Assembly: GCF_000019785.1 (NCBI RefSeq)
Contig: NC_010524.1
Span: 682,001 to 746,000, forward strand
Reading direction: 5' to 3'
Source: Leptothrix cholodnii SP-6
GTDB taxonomy: Bacteria > Pseudomonadota > Gammaproteobacteria > Burkholderiales > Burkholderiaceae_C
DNA length: 64,000 bases
This document shows positions 1 through 8,819 of this stretch, piece after piece. The notes under the pieces were generated by a model. That model worked only from the letters and a program-made list of their open reading frames with translations, made no database searches and was not told the origin of the DNA. The stretch's first letter is position 1. Every line of letters starts with the position of its first letter. A program made the translations under genes and the position numbers.

Positions 1-1
1 C

Positions 2-472
2 TCGGCTGGGTTGAGCGGGACGGGCAATGACTCGGCGAACCTGCTGGCGGGCAATGCGGGCGCGAACAATCTGACCGGTGGCCTGGGTAACGACACCCTC
101 AATGGTGCGGCAGGTAACGATGTGCTGAATGGTGGCGTGGGTTCGGACCTATTTGTGTTCAACGGAACCCTGAACGCTGCATCCAACGTCGACACCATTT
201 CTGATTTCTCCGCAGGCGATCGGATTGCGCTGGACAATGACATATTTTCGGCGCTTGGTGCGGCGGGCACCTTGAACTCGTCATCGTTCTACGCTGGTGC
301 GGGTTTTGTCGAGAGTACGAGTGCCGCACAAGCTGCCGGCGTGTATTACGATCTGAACACGGGTAGCCTTTATTACGATGCAGACGGATTTGGCTCGGGT
401 GTGGGTGTCAAGTTTGCTGAGGTTTCAGGCATCCCGACCTTGAGCAACGCGTCTTTCATTGTTCAGGAGTGA
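2..472 (+). CDS. C-terminal part of an RTX-type calcium-binding secreted protein (5' truncated by window)
   Basis: The reading frame is open from the left edge of the window, so only the last ~156 residues are visible and the TTG at base 11 is unlikely to be the real start. The visible part begins with RTX-like nonapeptides of the GGxGxDxLx type (for example GGLGNDTLNG and GGVGSDLFVF). These are followed by a compact C-terminal region with the DTISDFSAGD pattern common at the end of type I secretion substrates. Such repeats bind calcium after export, and an uncleaved C-terminal signal directs ABC-transporter (type I) secretion. The full function (adhesin, hydrolase, S-layer) cannot be judged from the tail. 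A GC-rich hairpin follows the stop. Confidence 0.8.
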   Translation, partial: SAGLSGTGNDSANLLAGNAGANNLTGGLGNDTLNGAAGNDVLNGGVGSDLFVFNGTLNAASNVDTISDFSAGDRIALDNDIFSALGAAGTLNSSSFYAGAGFVESTSAAQAAGVYYDLNTGSLYYDADGFGSGVGVKFAEVSGIPTLSNASFIVQE

Positions 473-509
473 TTCACTCCGATTGATGTATCGAGGCCGG
501 TTGATACGT

Positions 510-526
510 GGCGCCCTGCGGGCGCC
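510..526. terminator. GC-rich hairpin between convergent genes
   Basis: A perfect 7-bp inverted repeat (GGCGCCC, loop TGC, GGGCGCC) lies 38 bp after the RTX gene stop and 18 bp before the stop of the convergent gene. The T-tract is poor on both strands, so termination is plausible but not certain. Confidence 0.4.
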
Positions 527-543
527 CGTTCGACGGGTTCAGT

Positions 544-2481
544 TCAGCGGTTCAGTTCGTTGTAGTAACTCACAAGCGGACTGGCTGGCGGCCGCGAGAT
601 AGCTGTTCCGACATGGCTGCAGTTGCTGAAGCGCACCGCGCCATCGTGGCCGATCGCGTCATTGATGTCGATCCGACCGGCTGAGGCGGTGCTTCCTTCG
701 ACCGTGAGCTTCAGGGTACCGCCTGCGCCTGACCAGCGGATGTAGCGGGCGCGGGCATCTCTGCCGCTGAACTGCATTGCTGACAGGCGGATTTCGTTCC
801 AGCCGCTCGAAATCCGAGAATCCACGAATCCGTTCTCAGAGTCGCTGTAGTTCGTTACACGTCCTGACGCAGTGAACCTGCTGGCCGTTCCGACGATTCG
901 CCACGGCGTGTATTCAAAAGTGCCGTTCAGCGATACCTCGGGCGTGTACACCCATGCTGGCTGGCCTGGAGTTGCTCTGGCGTGCCACACGGTGCCGACC
1001 GATTCAATCCGAGTACCGCGCAGAACGGCTTCGTTCATGGGTCCAATGCGCCCGCCGCGGAACAGGATGGGTGTGGTCACTGAGGCGCCCACCCAATCTC
1101 CGTTCAGCCACGGTGACAAGGTGCAATCGTGCACCTCGGCGGTTTTTCGAGCGGACAGTGCCGACGATTGCGAGAACCGACTGGATCCTCCGCTTTCCAC
1201 GACTCGTCTAAGGGTGAGCCCATCGATGTTCAAGACGACGTCGCCTACGACTTGGATGTCCTCGAACGTACAGTCCGGCGAAGTATTGAACGTGCCTAGC
1301 TGGCCGCGGGCGATGCCATTGCGAGCAGCCATTCGTTTCATTGCCTGCCCAAACACTGGGTCGTTCGCCCAACTCAGCCAGCCATCGAAATTCGTCAGGA
1401 CGTTGTCATGGTCGAAACTCTGGTGGCAGGAGAAGCTCGCGATGCCGGTGAGCGGGCCGGTGTCGTACATCCCGTCTGCGCTGCAGTGCGCGCAGCCGGA
1501 CCAGTCGATCACGTGTCGTGCCGCGGTCGCACGGGTGTCGGTTGACCGCTCGTGCCGACAGTGGATGAGCTGGATGCCGTAGCCCATTCCACCGGTAACA
1601 ACGTCCTGAGGCTTGATGAGATCGCGCATGGACGACGTGCCGCCGACACACCAGCGTTTCATGACTGCGGGTTGCTTCGTGTTACGGGCCTTGCCGATCA
1701 CCGCCGAGCCGCCGATCGAGTACTGCTCGCCGATGCCGGCTACGCCTGACGTTCGTGTCTCCAGGGTGGCGTATTCCAACTCTTGGATAAAAATCGAGGT
1801 ATTTCGGACTGGTATGACCTGCTGAAAAACGTAGGGCGTGCCTGCCGCTACAGGCCAAGCCGACCGATAGTCAAAAGTGACTGTCCGTGCCAATAGGTCC
1901 ACCGCTGTGACCTGCAATAGATATGACAAGGGACCCCATTCGCTGCGCTCAGGCCGGACCCGCCAATGGTCGCCCACCGAGAAGGCCGAGACATCACTGA
2001 GTTGCACCGTTTCGCCACCGTCGGATATCGCCGCAGCGAGTGGCAGGGTGAGTTCGATGCCCGACAGGGATCCATTGACCGTGATCACGCCGGTGAGACG
2101 TTCCGCTGTCACCCCGCGTGGTTGCTGCCCGCGCCAAGTTACCTTGCAACGCAGGCGCAGGGTTACACCGTCTGTTTCCACGCGCACCGGCGTGACGATC
2201 GTGCAGTTTGTGTCACAGGTGATGTCGGTGTAGCCCGCTGCCAACATCGCCTGTATGGACTGTCCTGCGTCCTCCCCGATGCCCCAATCTTCCAGGCGGC
2301 CTGACCGTCCACCAGCAGGTGCGGAAAGCACGCTGGCGCCGGCCATGAGTGCACATCCTCCGACGAACAGCGCAGCAATGTCTCGACGGGTCAATCGCTG
2401 GGAGGGTGAATCACCCGCCCCGTTTCCGTTGATGAATCCCGCTGGGCGGTTCCACCGGGGTCCGGGGGGACGCGAGACCAT
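544..2481 (-). CDS. Secreted right-handed beta-helix (pectate-lyase-like) protein at the end of the polysaccharide operon
   Basis: Predicted 645-residue exported protein. The frame extends further 5', but the ATG at 2481 is the first start that clears the upstream wecG gene (ending at 2508). About 30 residues in there is a TRRDIAALF stretch followed by a hydrophobic run ending near SAPAGG, which looks like a Tat-type or ordinary signal peptide. The body is rich in short beta-strand-like repeats with N/D/T/G (NIDGLTLRRV, EVSLNGTF), typical of right-handed beta-helix proteins such as polysaccharide lyases, epimerases and phage-tail-like depolymerases. Its place as last gene of the surface-polysaccharide cluster suggests action on that polymer. 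No catalytic residues could be assigned by eye, so the enzymatic class is an inference. Confidence 0.55.
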   Translation of the reverse strand: MVSRPPGPRWNRPAGFINGNGAGDSPSQRLTRRDIAALFVGGCALMAGASVLSAPAGGRSGRLEDWGIGEDAGQSIQAMLAAGYTDITCDTNCTIVTPVRVETDGVTLRLRCKVTWRGQQPRGVTAERLTGVITVNGSLSGIELTLPLAAAISDGGETVQLSDVSAFSVGDHWRVRPERSEWGPLSYLLQVTAVDLLARTVTFDYRSAWPVAAGTPYVFQQVIPVRNTSIFIQELEYATLETRTSGVAGIGEQYSIGGSAVIGKARNTKQPAVMKRWCVGGTSSMRDLIKPQDVVTGGMGYGIQLIHCRHERSTDTRATAARHVIDWSGCAHCSADGMYDTGPLTGIASFSCHQSFDHDNVLTNFDGWLSWANDPVFGQAMKRMAARNGIARGQLGTFNTSPDCTFEDIQVVGDVVLNIDGLTLRRVVESGGSSRFSQSSALSARKTAEVHDCTLSPWLNGDWVGASVTTPILFRGGRIGPMNEAVLRGTRIESVGTVWHARATPGQPAWVYTPEVSLNGTFEYTPWRIVGTASRFTASGRVTNYSDSENGFVDSRISSGWNEIRLSAMQFSGRDARARYIRWSGAGGTLKLTVEGSTASAGRIDINDAIGHDGAVRFSNCSHVGTAISRPPASPLVSYYNELNR

Positions 2482-2507
2482 CGGTGAGTTGCTGTCGGCT
2501 AAGACCA

Positions 2508-3224
2508 CTACAACTGCGAGCCCCCCAATGCGCGCGCCAAGGTGGCCCTGACCACGCGCAGGAGAAACTTCGGTAGCACGAGTTGACGACGGATTCTTGA
2601 CGGCTCCAGCCACAATCGGTAAGCCCATTCGAGGTGAAGCCGAACGAGCCAATCCGGTGCTCGTTTTACCTTGCCGGTATAGACATCCAGTGATCCACCC
2701 ACCGGTAGCACACGGCTTGCCGGGCAGCGCTCAAAGATTCGTGAGCCGATCAACTCTTGCCGCGGTTGACCCAGGGCCAGTACGACGATCTCCGGCTGGC
2801 GAGCCACGATTGCGTCGATCGACGCATCGTCATCTCGGGTGTAGCCGTTCTCGCAGAACACCAACTGATGCTGAGGGTACTGCGCCGCCAGCTGCGTGCG
2901 TGTCATCGCGTTGACCTCGGGAGAGCCACCCCAGACCGCGAGACGGCTCGGTGGCGCGGTTGCCAGCACGTCCAACCAGAGTTCGCACCCCGGGATCTTG
3001 TGAAGACGGGTTCTGCACAACCACCTGGCCGCGATCACGGTGCCGATACCGTCTGCGTATCCGATGCTGCTGTTCACACACGCCATGAACGCCGGGTCCT
3101 GCCGCATCAACGCCTCGGCACCGAGGGAGACGTAAACACCGGGCTGGTTCACCACCTGCCGTGCCAGCGCACCGCGCGAATCGAACGGCCAGACTCTGTA
3201 GCCGAAGATGTTCAGTGGCTGCAT
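2508..3224 (-). CDS. wecG: WecG/TagA/CpsF family glycosyltransferase (likely ManNAcA transferase)
   Basis: 238 residues, a normal length for the GT26 WecG/TagA/CpsF family. Recognisable family features are the N-terminal ADGIG motif (SSIGYADGIGTVIAAR), the central LALGQPRQELIG motif and the C-terminal block GGSLDVYTGKVKRAPDW followed by LEWAYRLWLEPSR. In enteric bacteria WecG transfers N-acetylmannosaminuronic acid from its UDP donor to GlcNAc-PP-undecaprenol on the cytoplasmic face of the inner membrane. The same cluster carries wecB and wecC, which make UDP-ManNAcA, so the acceptor and donor assignment is well supported by context. The start overlaps the end of the upstream GT4 gene by 13 bp, showing translational coupling. 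Confidence 0.85.
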   Translation of the reverse strand: MQPLNIFGYRVWPFDSRGALARQVVNQPGVYVSLGAEALMRQDPAFMACVNSSIGYADGIGTVIAARWLCRTRLHKIPGCELWLDVLATAPPSRLAVWGGSPEVNAMTRTQLAAQYPQHQLVFCENGYTRDDDASIDAIVARQPEIVVLALGQPRQELIGSRIFERCPASRVLPVGGSLDVYTGKVKRAPDWLVRLHLEWAYRLWLEPSRIRRQLVLPKFLLRVVRATLARALGGSQL

Positions 3225-4423
3225 AGCTGGCGATAGAGTTGCGTGTACTTGCCGACCAGAGAGGGCCAGGTCCGGGTCTGCGTGACGTGCGCGTATCCGG
3301 CGTCGATGACCGGCTGGAATCGGCTGAAGTCACGATGGACCAATTCGATGGTGTCCATGAGGGCGTTCACGTCCTCTGCGGGTACCACGAGGCCCGTGCG
3401 GCCGCCGGTCACCAGTTCCTGCATGCCACGCACCGAACTTACGACCACCAGCTTGCGCTGCGCCATCGCCTCCAGTGGCTTGAGTGGCGTGACCGAGTGT
3501 GCAATCGGTTCGTCTCGTCGGAAGTTGATGATGACGTCCAGCCGGTCGTAGATGCCGCTCACCTGAGCGAACGGTACGGCCCCGGTGAACTCGATCAGGT
3601 CCGTGACGCCCCGCTCACGCGCAAGCACTTCGAGCTTTGCCTGCTCCTCCCCTCGGCCGGCAATGATCATGCGGGCATCAATGCCACGTTCGGTTCGGAG
3701 CCTGGCCAGCGCGTCGACAACGAACGCCAAGCCCTCCAGGGGGATCAGCGAGCCGATGAATCCGAATGTGGGGTTCGAGCCGCCCCCTGCTGTGGCTGTC
3801 AGCGCGCCCACGGGTTCCAACGGACGCACCATGTTCTGATGCACGCCATTGGGCACAAGAATCGGGCGCGGATTCAACGGTCCGTACTTCTCCATCAGGC
3901 CTTGGCTGATGACGGCCAGCGCATCGGCCCGGCGGGCTAGGAAGCGCTCAATGCCCCCGAACAGTTTCTGGAAGAACGTGCCCGAATCGAAATTTTCGTC
4001 GAGGTGCCAGTCGCTGCGCATCTCGTACACGAACGGCAGTCCGTACCGACGCGCTGCCAGCAGTCCGACCAAGCCACACGCGAAGATGGCGTGTGCATGG
4101 ACAACCTGGGGGCGCTCCTCCTCGATGACGCGACACACGGTGCGATAGAAGCCGACGAACGAGAGCGCCTTCTTCGCCTTGACGAGCAGGCTCTTCTTGC
4201 GATTGATTGCGAAATCGGCGTTGCCTGCGTAGGTACGGTAATACTTGATTCCGTCGATCACGTCGATCGAATCTGATCCCTGGCCTGCCTGAAGCGGGGA
4301 AGTCACGATCACCGGAATCATTTCCCCGGACCCGAGTTGAGCATCGACGATGCTCTTGCTGCGGGTACTGGAGCCGGAGACGTCTGGAACTGATTGGTAG
4401 AGAATGTGAACGATTTTAATCAT
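3212..4423 (-). CDS. GT4-type glycosyltransferase
   Basis: 403 residues with the GT-B layout of family 4. The N-terminal domain has HAHAIFACGLVGLLAARRYGLPFVYEMR. The C-terminal domain has GFIGSLIPLEG, the nucleotide-sugar-binding stretch LIEFTGAVPFAQVSGIYDRLDV and the EPIAHSVTPLKPLEAMAQRKLVV block, equivalent to the E-x7-E donor-binding region. The ATG start has an AGGAG Shine-Dalgarno sequence (CAGGAGTCGCAGC before ATG) and overlaps the end of the wzy-like gene by 8 bp. It presumably adds one sugar of the repeat unit on the cytoplasmic side. It has no counterpart in the classical three-sugar ECA pathway, so the repeat here may carry a further sugar. Donor and linkage cannot be predicted. Confidence 0.8.
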   Translation of the reverse strand: MIKIVHILYQSVPDVSGSSTRSKSIVDAQLGSGEMIPVIVTSPLQAGQGSDSIDVIDGIKYYRTYAGNADFAINRKKSLLVKAKKALSFVGFYRTVCRVIEEERPQVVHAHAIFACGLVGLLAARRYGLPFVYEMRSDWHLDENFDSGTFFQKLFGGIERFLARRADALAVISQGLMEKYGPLNPRPILVPNGVHQNMVRPLEPVGALTATAGGGSNPTFGFIGSLIPLEGLAFVVDALARLRTERGIDARMIIAGRGEEQAKLEVLARERGVTDLIEFTGAVPFAQVSGIYDRLDVIINFRRDEPIAHSVTPLKPLEAMAQRKLVVVSSVRGMQELVTGGRTGLVVPAEDVNALMDTIELVHRDFSRFQPVIDAGYAHVTQTRTWPSLVGKYTQLYRQLCSH

Positions 4424-5708
4424 GCTGCGACTCCTGTTTTTTTACCATGCCGGAGGCGGAGGTCAGCCAAAATATAATGACGGCAAAATATGATTGATAA
4501 ACGATTGACATGGTTAGGGCGCAAAGTGCCAATGCGAGTAGTGTTATTAATCGGCCATGTCTGCTGAACTGTTCTTGATCAAGGGCGTAGCGTAACGAGT
4601 AAAGGGTTAGTGCTAAGCCGGCAATTCCATACTTGTAGATGACTGTAAGAAAGAAATTGTCAATAAATGGTGAGAGTGGGTCAATTCCCTCTCTGTACTC
4701 AAACCATGGTATATGGAAAGCGCTTCCAAGTCCGGATCCAAAAAATATCCCAAGCCAACCTGGTCCTGTGTTTAGCCAGTTAAAGAATGGTTCATATCGG
4801 GTCGTTAGGGCCTGAAGTATGAGTTCCGCTGATGCGAGAGCGACGATGCGACTGGCTAGTTCTTGTAGTGCAAATATGAGCGCGGCAAGTCCTGTGCCCA
4901 ATATGGCTGTGATCAAAGTGCCGACTAAAACATTGGATCGAAAAGCGATGTAGATTATTAAGAGTAGTCCGGCAATAAGAAAAGTTCGGTTTCCAGATGC
5001 GTAACTGACGACAACGAATGAAATGAAAATTATCCAAAGCGACGTGTTTATTTTTATGAATCTGAACGGTCTTGTCGCGAAGAGAAGCATAGTTGCAAAC
5101 ATAAATGGGAGAGAGAAGTCTGAGTATCTCTCTGTCATTTCTGGATCGTTTGCGTAAAATTCGTCACTGATGCCGCTAAAGCTAGCGAGTGCGCCTGATT
5201 GATTTAATTTTTGCAGAATTATGCACTTGATTGCCGCAGTAAAAAAGGCTGGTGCGATAGTTCTAATTATTTCGGTCGGCTCAATAAATTCCTTGCCGCT
5301 CGTTGGCGTGCTCCTGCTTGCGCGATGTAGTAAGTAGAAGGCAGGTACATATAGAAGTACTTTCGTATCTCGCAGCAAGCTCGGCATGTGTGCGCCAAAT
5401 TTATTCGGCGCCATCGCGATTATGAAAACGATAAGAGCCGCCGATAGCGTGAGGAGCAAAAGGAAGCCAATTTTGAAGCGGACGCGCTGGTCAGGACTCA
5501 GTAACAAGTGAGCTGCGAACCCAAGCAGTAAACCATCAGTAGCGGTAACTCCGGCTCGATAATAATGGGCAACGAAAATGCTTGATAAGGGCAAAATCGC
5601 CGCACCCCAAGCAAATGCTCTGATAGTCGACAGACGCGGATGAGCGGCCGCTTGATAGCCAAGCAAGCATGATGCTGCGAAGAGCGTCAAAAAGACAATC
5701 AAGCTCAT
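4416..5708 (-). CDS. Polytopic membrane protein, probable Wzy-like O-antigen/EPS polymerase
   Basis: 430 residues with many hydrophobic segments (roughly ten or more) and a large extracytoplasmic loop around residues 280-350, the usual outline of Wzy polymerases and O-antigen ligases. Wzy proteins join lipid-linked repeat units in the periplasm. There is no strong sequence signature, so the call rests on topology and on its place between the Wzx-type flippase and the glycosyltransferases. The gene is clearly AT-richer than its neighbours, as is common for wzy/wzx, suggesting it was acquired with the serotype-determining part of the locus. It could alternatively be a WaaL-type ligase. Confidence 0.65.
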   Translation of the reverse strand: MSLIVFLTLFAASCLLGYQAAAHPRLSTIRAFAWGAAILPLSSIFVAHYYRAGVTATDGLLLGFAAHLLLSPDQRVRFKIGFLLLLTLSAALIVFIIAMAPNKFGAHMPSLLRDTKVLLYVPAFYLLHRASRSTPTSGKEFIEPTEIIRTIAPAFFTAAIKCIILQKLNQSGALASFSGISDEFYANDPEMTERYSDFSLPFMFATMLLFATRPFRFIKINTSLWIIFISFVVVSYASGNRTFLIAGLLLIIYIAFRSNVLVGTLITAILGTGLAALIFALQELASRIVALASAELILQALTTRYEPFFNWLNTGPGWLGIFFGSGLGSAFHIPWFEYREGIDPLSPFIDNFFLTVIYKYGIAGLALTLYSLRYALDQEQFSRHGRLITLLALALCALTMSIVYQSYFAVIIFWLTSASGMVKKQESQHD

Positions 5709-5722
5709 GCGATACTACTAAT

Positions 5723-7129
5723 TTATCGGTTGACGCTTTTTGAAAAGCGCGGAAGTTTTTTTCTTAGTTGATTAATTCCCATGGCTAGCATTACTATCCA
5801 GCAGATCTGCAGGGGTGCTTCAAGTTGTTTCCCGTACAGAGCCGTTGCGACGGATAGCGCCGTGCAAGTGCTAGACATTAGGTAAAGTGTGGTGGTGTTG
5901 AAATTGATCCATGCTCGTTTTGCCATTTCTGTCCTTAATATCAATAGAGCTAGGAATGAAATGGCGGTTGCGCTTGCCGCACCTTGTGCGCCAAAATTTG
6001 GAATAAGTAGAAAATTTGCGATGCCGTTTACTACTAGCGCTGCGACTGCGGCGATCATTGTTTCTCGGCTTCTGCGGGTGATACCAAGCCCAATTCCGCT
6101 GGCTTCGCTCAATGTGTAAAGAAGTGGGTATCCGAGGCAGGCCACTAAAATAAACTGAACGTCGATATATTGTGGTGGAAGTATTGTTTTAATAATCCAA
6201 GAGAGTAGCCCTGATGTCGCGAATATTACGACAACCACTGAAAGGATTGTGCTGACCATTTTCTCGATAAGAATTGGGTCCACTCCATCCGAACTCTTTT
6301 TGTAGATCATCGGAGCCCAGATCGTCGAGAAAATGCTCTGAATGATCACAGCAATACCAGCAAAGCTGGCGGCTATTGAGTAACTGGCAAGTGATTCAAA
6401 GGTTGACAGTTCTTTAAGGAATATACGATCCAACGAAATCATTCCCCAAAATGCAACTCCGCTTAAAATAAGTGGGGAGCCGAAATGAAGTAATTGGCGC
6501 AGGGGTATGACTCTTGATGGTGTGTCACATATAGTCGCACTCATCCAAGATTTGCGGGTCATCCAGCCAATCACGACTACAACAGACAGTAGCGATATCG
6601 CATTCGCGATGAGGAGTTGAGTTAGTTGACGTTGGGTGGAGCCGATGACAAAGAACGTCAAACAAGCTAGGACAGAAAGCTTTGGAAGAATTTGGCTAAA
6701 CGAAAAAATAAGGCCTCGCTCCTCCATCCGTACAACGAGCGCGATAAACCGCCCTAGGAAAGCACAGACTAGGCACGCCGCCACAATCGCACTAGCGGTC
6801 GCGCTCTCAAGATCAAACAGGAGTTTCGACAGCGCAGACGGCCATGCCAACAGAGTCAGGAGGCTGAGTGTCAGCAGGCTCAGGCCAGGCCAGACACAGC
6901 GCTTCAGGAGGGCAGCCTTGTCCGCGCTCTCATGGAATTCCCGCACGTAGGCCTGGTCCAAACCCAGGCTGAACAGCAGCAGGCAGAAACTGATCGCCAC
7001 TTGGAGCATGGCGATCCGGCCCACGTCTTCTGCAGGGAAGTACCAGGCGGTGAACGGAACGATGAGCAGACCGAGCGCCGCGGAGCCGATCGGCCCGACG
7101 GCGAAGGCTGCAATCTTTCGCGCGTTCAA
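5723..7129 (-). CDS. wzx: Wzx-type oligosaccharide flippase
   Basis: 468 residues with about 12-14 predicted membrane helices and the N-terminal arrangement of the MATE/MOP polysaccharide transporter family (ARKIAAFAVGPIGSAALGLLIVPFTAWYFP). It would flip undecaprenyl-PP-linked repeat units to the periplasmic face for polymerisation. The start is a TTG overlapping the wecE stop (TTGA), so initiation is probably coupled. The 5' third has genome-typical GC, whereas the rest is AT-richer, continuing into the wzy-like gene, which suggests a mosaic junction inside wzx. Confidence 0.8.
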   Translation of the reverse strand: MNARKIAAFAVGPIGSAALGLLIVPFTAWYFPAEDVGRIAMLQVAISFCLLLFSLGLDQAYVREFHESADKAALLKRCVWPGLSLLTLSLLTLLAWPSALSKLLFDLESATASAIVAACLVCAFLGRFIALVVRMEERGLIFSFSQILPKLSVLACLTFFVIGSTQRQLTQLLIANAISLLSVVVVIGWMTRKSWMSATICDTPSRVIPLRQLLHFGSPLILSGVAFWGMISLDRIFLKELSTFESLASYSIAASFAGIAVIIQSIFSTIWAPMIYKKSSDGVDPILIEKMVSTILSVVVVIFATSGLLSWIIKTILPPQYIDVQFILVACLGYPLLYTLSEASGIGLGITRRSRETMIAAVAALVVNGIANFLLIPNFGAQGAASATAISFLALLILRTEMAKRAWINFNTTTLYLMSSTCTALSVATALYGKQLEAPLQICWIVMLAMGINQLRKKLPRFSKSVNR

Positions 7130-8256
7130 GAGTAGAAACTGTGCACGGTATCGATGACCTTCTGTCGAATCTCCGGCGACATCGAGTACCAGAAGGGAAG
7201 CCGAATCAGCCGCTCGCTCTCGGCCGTGGTGTATCGGTCTTCACCGTGAAAACGGCTGTATTTCCGGCCTGCAGTGGCAGAGTGCAGCGGTACGTAATGG
7301 AAGACAGCGAGGATGTCTGCGTCCTTCAGATGCTTGAGCAGGGCAGTCCTCTCCGCGAGGTTCTTCGCCTTCAATTGATACATGTGACCGTTGTGTTTGC
7401 AGTGTTCCGGTACATGAGGGCGCACGACCAGGCCGCTTGTCTCAAGATCTGCAAATGCGGCGTGATAGGCGTTCCAGGTGGCGAGGCGGTCACGATTGAT
7501 TTCGTCAGCCATCGTCAGTTGACCCCACAAGTAGGCGGCCTGCAGTTCAGATGGAAGGTAACTGCTGCCGATGTCGACCCAACTGTATTTGTCGACCATG
7601 CCTCGGAAGAACAAACTGCGGTTGGTGCCTTTCTCCCGGATGATTTCCGCGCGCTGGGCATAGCGCGGATCGTTCACAATGAGTAGCCCGCCCTCGCCAC
7701 CACTGGTGTAGTTCTTTGTCTCGTGGAAACTGTAGGCCCCCAGGTGGCCGATGGCGCCAAGTCGCCGGCCCTTGTAGGTGGACATCATGCCTTGAGCCGC
7801 ATCCTCGATGACCTTCAGGCCATGTCTTTCTGCCAAGGCCAGGATCGGATCCATTTCGCAGGACACACCGGCGTAATGCACCACGACGATCGCACGAGTC
7901 TTCGCCGTGATGGCTGCTTCGATCAGGTTCTCGTCGATGTTCATCGTGTCTGGCCGGATGTCGACAAACACGATCTGCGCGCCACGCAGTGCGAAAGCAT
8001 TGGCGGTGCTGACAAAGGTGTAGCTCGGCATGATGACTTCATCGCCAGGCTCAAGGTCGAGCAGGATCGCCGCCATTTCCAGCGCTTGCGTGCCCGATGG
8101 CGTCAGCAACGCGGAGTCGCACTTCAACTGTTCACGAAACCAATGATGACTGCGTTCGGTGAACGCACCGTCGCCGGACATCTTCGCGCTGCGCATGGCA
8201 GCTTGAACGTATTGATCTTCCTGCCCCGTGTAGGGCGGCCTGTTGAACGGGATCAT
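7126..8256 (-). CDS. wecE: dTDP-4-amino-4,6-dideoxygalactose transaminase
   Basis: 376-residue PLP-dependent DegT/DnrJ/EryC1/StrS sugar aminotransferase. It resembles WecE (RffA) along its full length, starting with MIPFNRPPYTG. PLP-site features are visible: TPSGTQALEMAA near residue 52, the EDAAQG motif (Asp152) and the Schiff-base lysine in SFHETKNYTSGGEGG (Lys181). WecE converts dTDP-4-keto-6-deoxyglucose to dTDP-4-amino-4,6-dideoxygalactose (Fuc4N), the precursor of Fuc4NAc. The genes for the preceding steps (rffH/rmlA, rffG/rmlB) are not in the window and must be elsewhere. Its start overlaps the acetyltransferase stop by 4 bp. Confidence 0.88.
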   Translation of the reverse strand: MIPFNRPPYTGQEDQYVQAAMRSAKMSGDGAFTERSHHWFREQLKCDSALLTPSGTQALEMAAILLDLEPGDEVIMPSYTFVSTANAFALRGAQIVFVDIRPDTMNIDENLIEAAITAKTRAIVVVHYAGVSCEMDPILALAERHGLKVIEDAAQGMMSTYKGRRLGAIGHLGAYSFHETKNYTSGGEGGLLIVNDPRYAQRAEIIREKGTNRSLFFRGMVDKYSWVDIGSSYLPSELQAAYLWGQLTMADEINRDRLATWNAYHAAFADLETSGLVVRPHVPEHCKHNGHMYQLKAKNLAERTALLKHLKDADILAVFHYVPLHSATAGRKYSRFHGEDRYTTAESERLIRLPFWYSMSPEIRQKVIDTVHSFYS

Positions 8257-8819
8257 CGTGATGCTTCCTCTTTCAAGAAGGCCTGCTCAAGATCGAGCAG
8301 GCCCTTCAGTCGGTCTTTCGTGCGCCGGGCTGGCACGCCGGCGTAAATGCCCCAGGGCAGGGTGGACTTTGTTACCAATGCCATCGCGCCGATGGCGCAA
8401 CCTTCTGCAACTTCGACCCCCGGCATGACGATGGCTCCTGCGCCGACGATGGTCTGGCGCCTGAGGGTGACGGCCGCGAATTGTTCGTTCTTGTACTTGC
8501 GTGGGATGAGCGAGTTCGTCATCGTCGCGCCGCTGTAGTCATCCGTCTGGGAAAATACCTTGACTCCATAGGCCAAAGTACAGAAGTCGTCCATGAAGAC
8601 ACCCGGTACACCACCGGCCACCAGGCACATCGGGGTGACGTGGTTGTATCGGCCGATGCGGATGCGACCCGAAAGGACGCAGAAGTCGTCGATGCGGGAG
8701 TGATCTCCGATTTCGATCTGGTCTGCGTTGTAGATGGACGCCTTGTCGCTGATCTTGACATCTTGGCCCAAGTGGCGAAAGCCAAAGGCCTGCAATTGCG
8801 TTTCGGTGTAATACGCCAT
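8253..8819 (-). CDS. Hexapeptide-repeat (left-handed beta-helix) acyltransferase, candidate Fuc4N N-acetyltransferase
   Basis: 188 residues. The start was set to the ATG at 8819, which forms an ATGA overlap with the wecF stop, although the frame extends 9 codons further. Imperfect hexapeptide repeats are visible (SIYNADQIEIGDHSRIDDF; TIVGAGAIVMPGVEVAEGCAIGAMALVTKS), ending in the WGIYAGVPARR motif typical of WbbJ/LacA-type acetyltransferases. Between wecF and wecE it is the obvious candidate to acetylate dTDP-Fuc4N. In E. coli this step is done by RffC (WecD), a GNAT-fold enzyme, so this would be a non-orthologous replacement, more like FdtC/QdtC-type enzymes. The substrate is inferred from context only. 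Confidence 0.75.
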   Translation of the reverse strand: MAYYTETQLQAFGFRHLGQDVKISDKASIYNADQIEIGDHSRIDDFCVLSGRIRIGRYNHVTPMCLVAGGVPGVFMDDFCTLAYGVKVFSQTDDYSGATMTNSLIPRKYKNEQFAAVTLRRQTIVGAGAIVMPGVEVAEGCAIGAMALVTKSTLPWGIYAGVPARRTKDRLKGLLDLEQAFLKEEASR

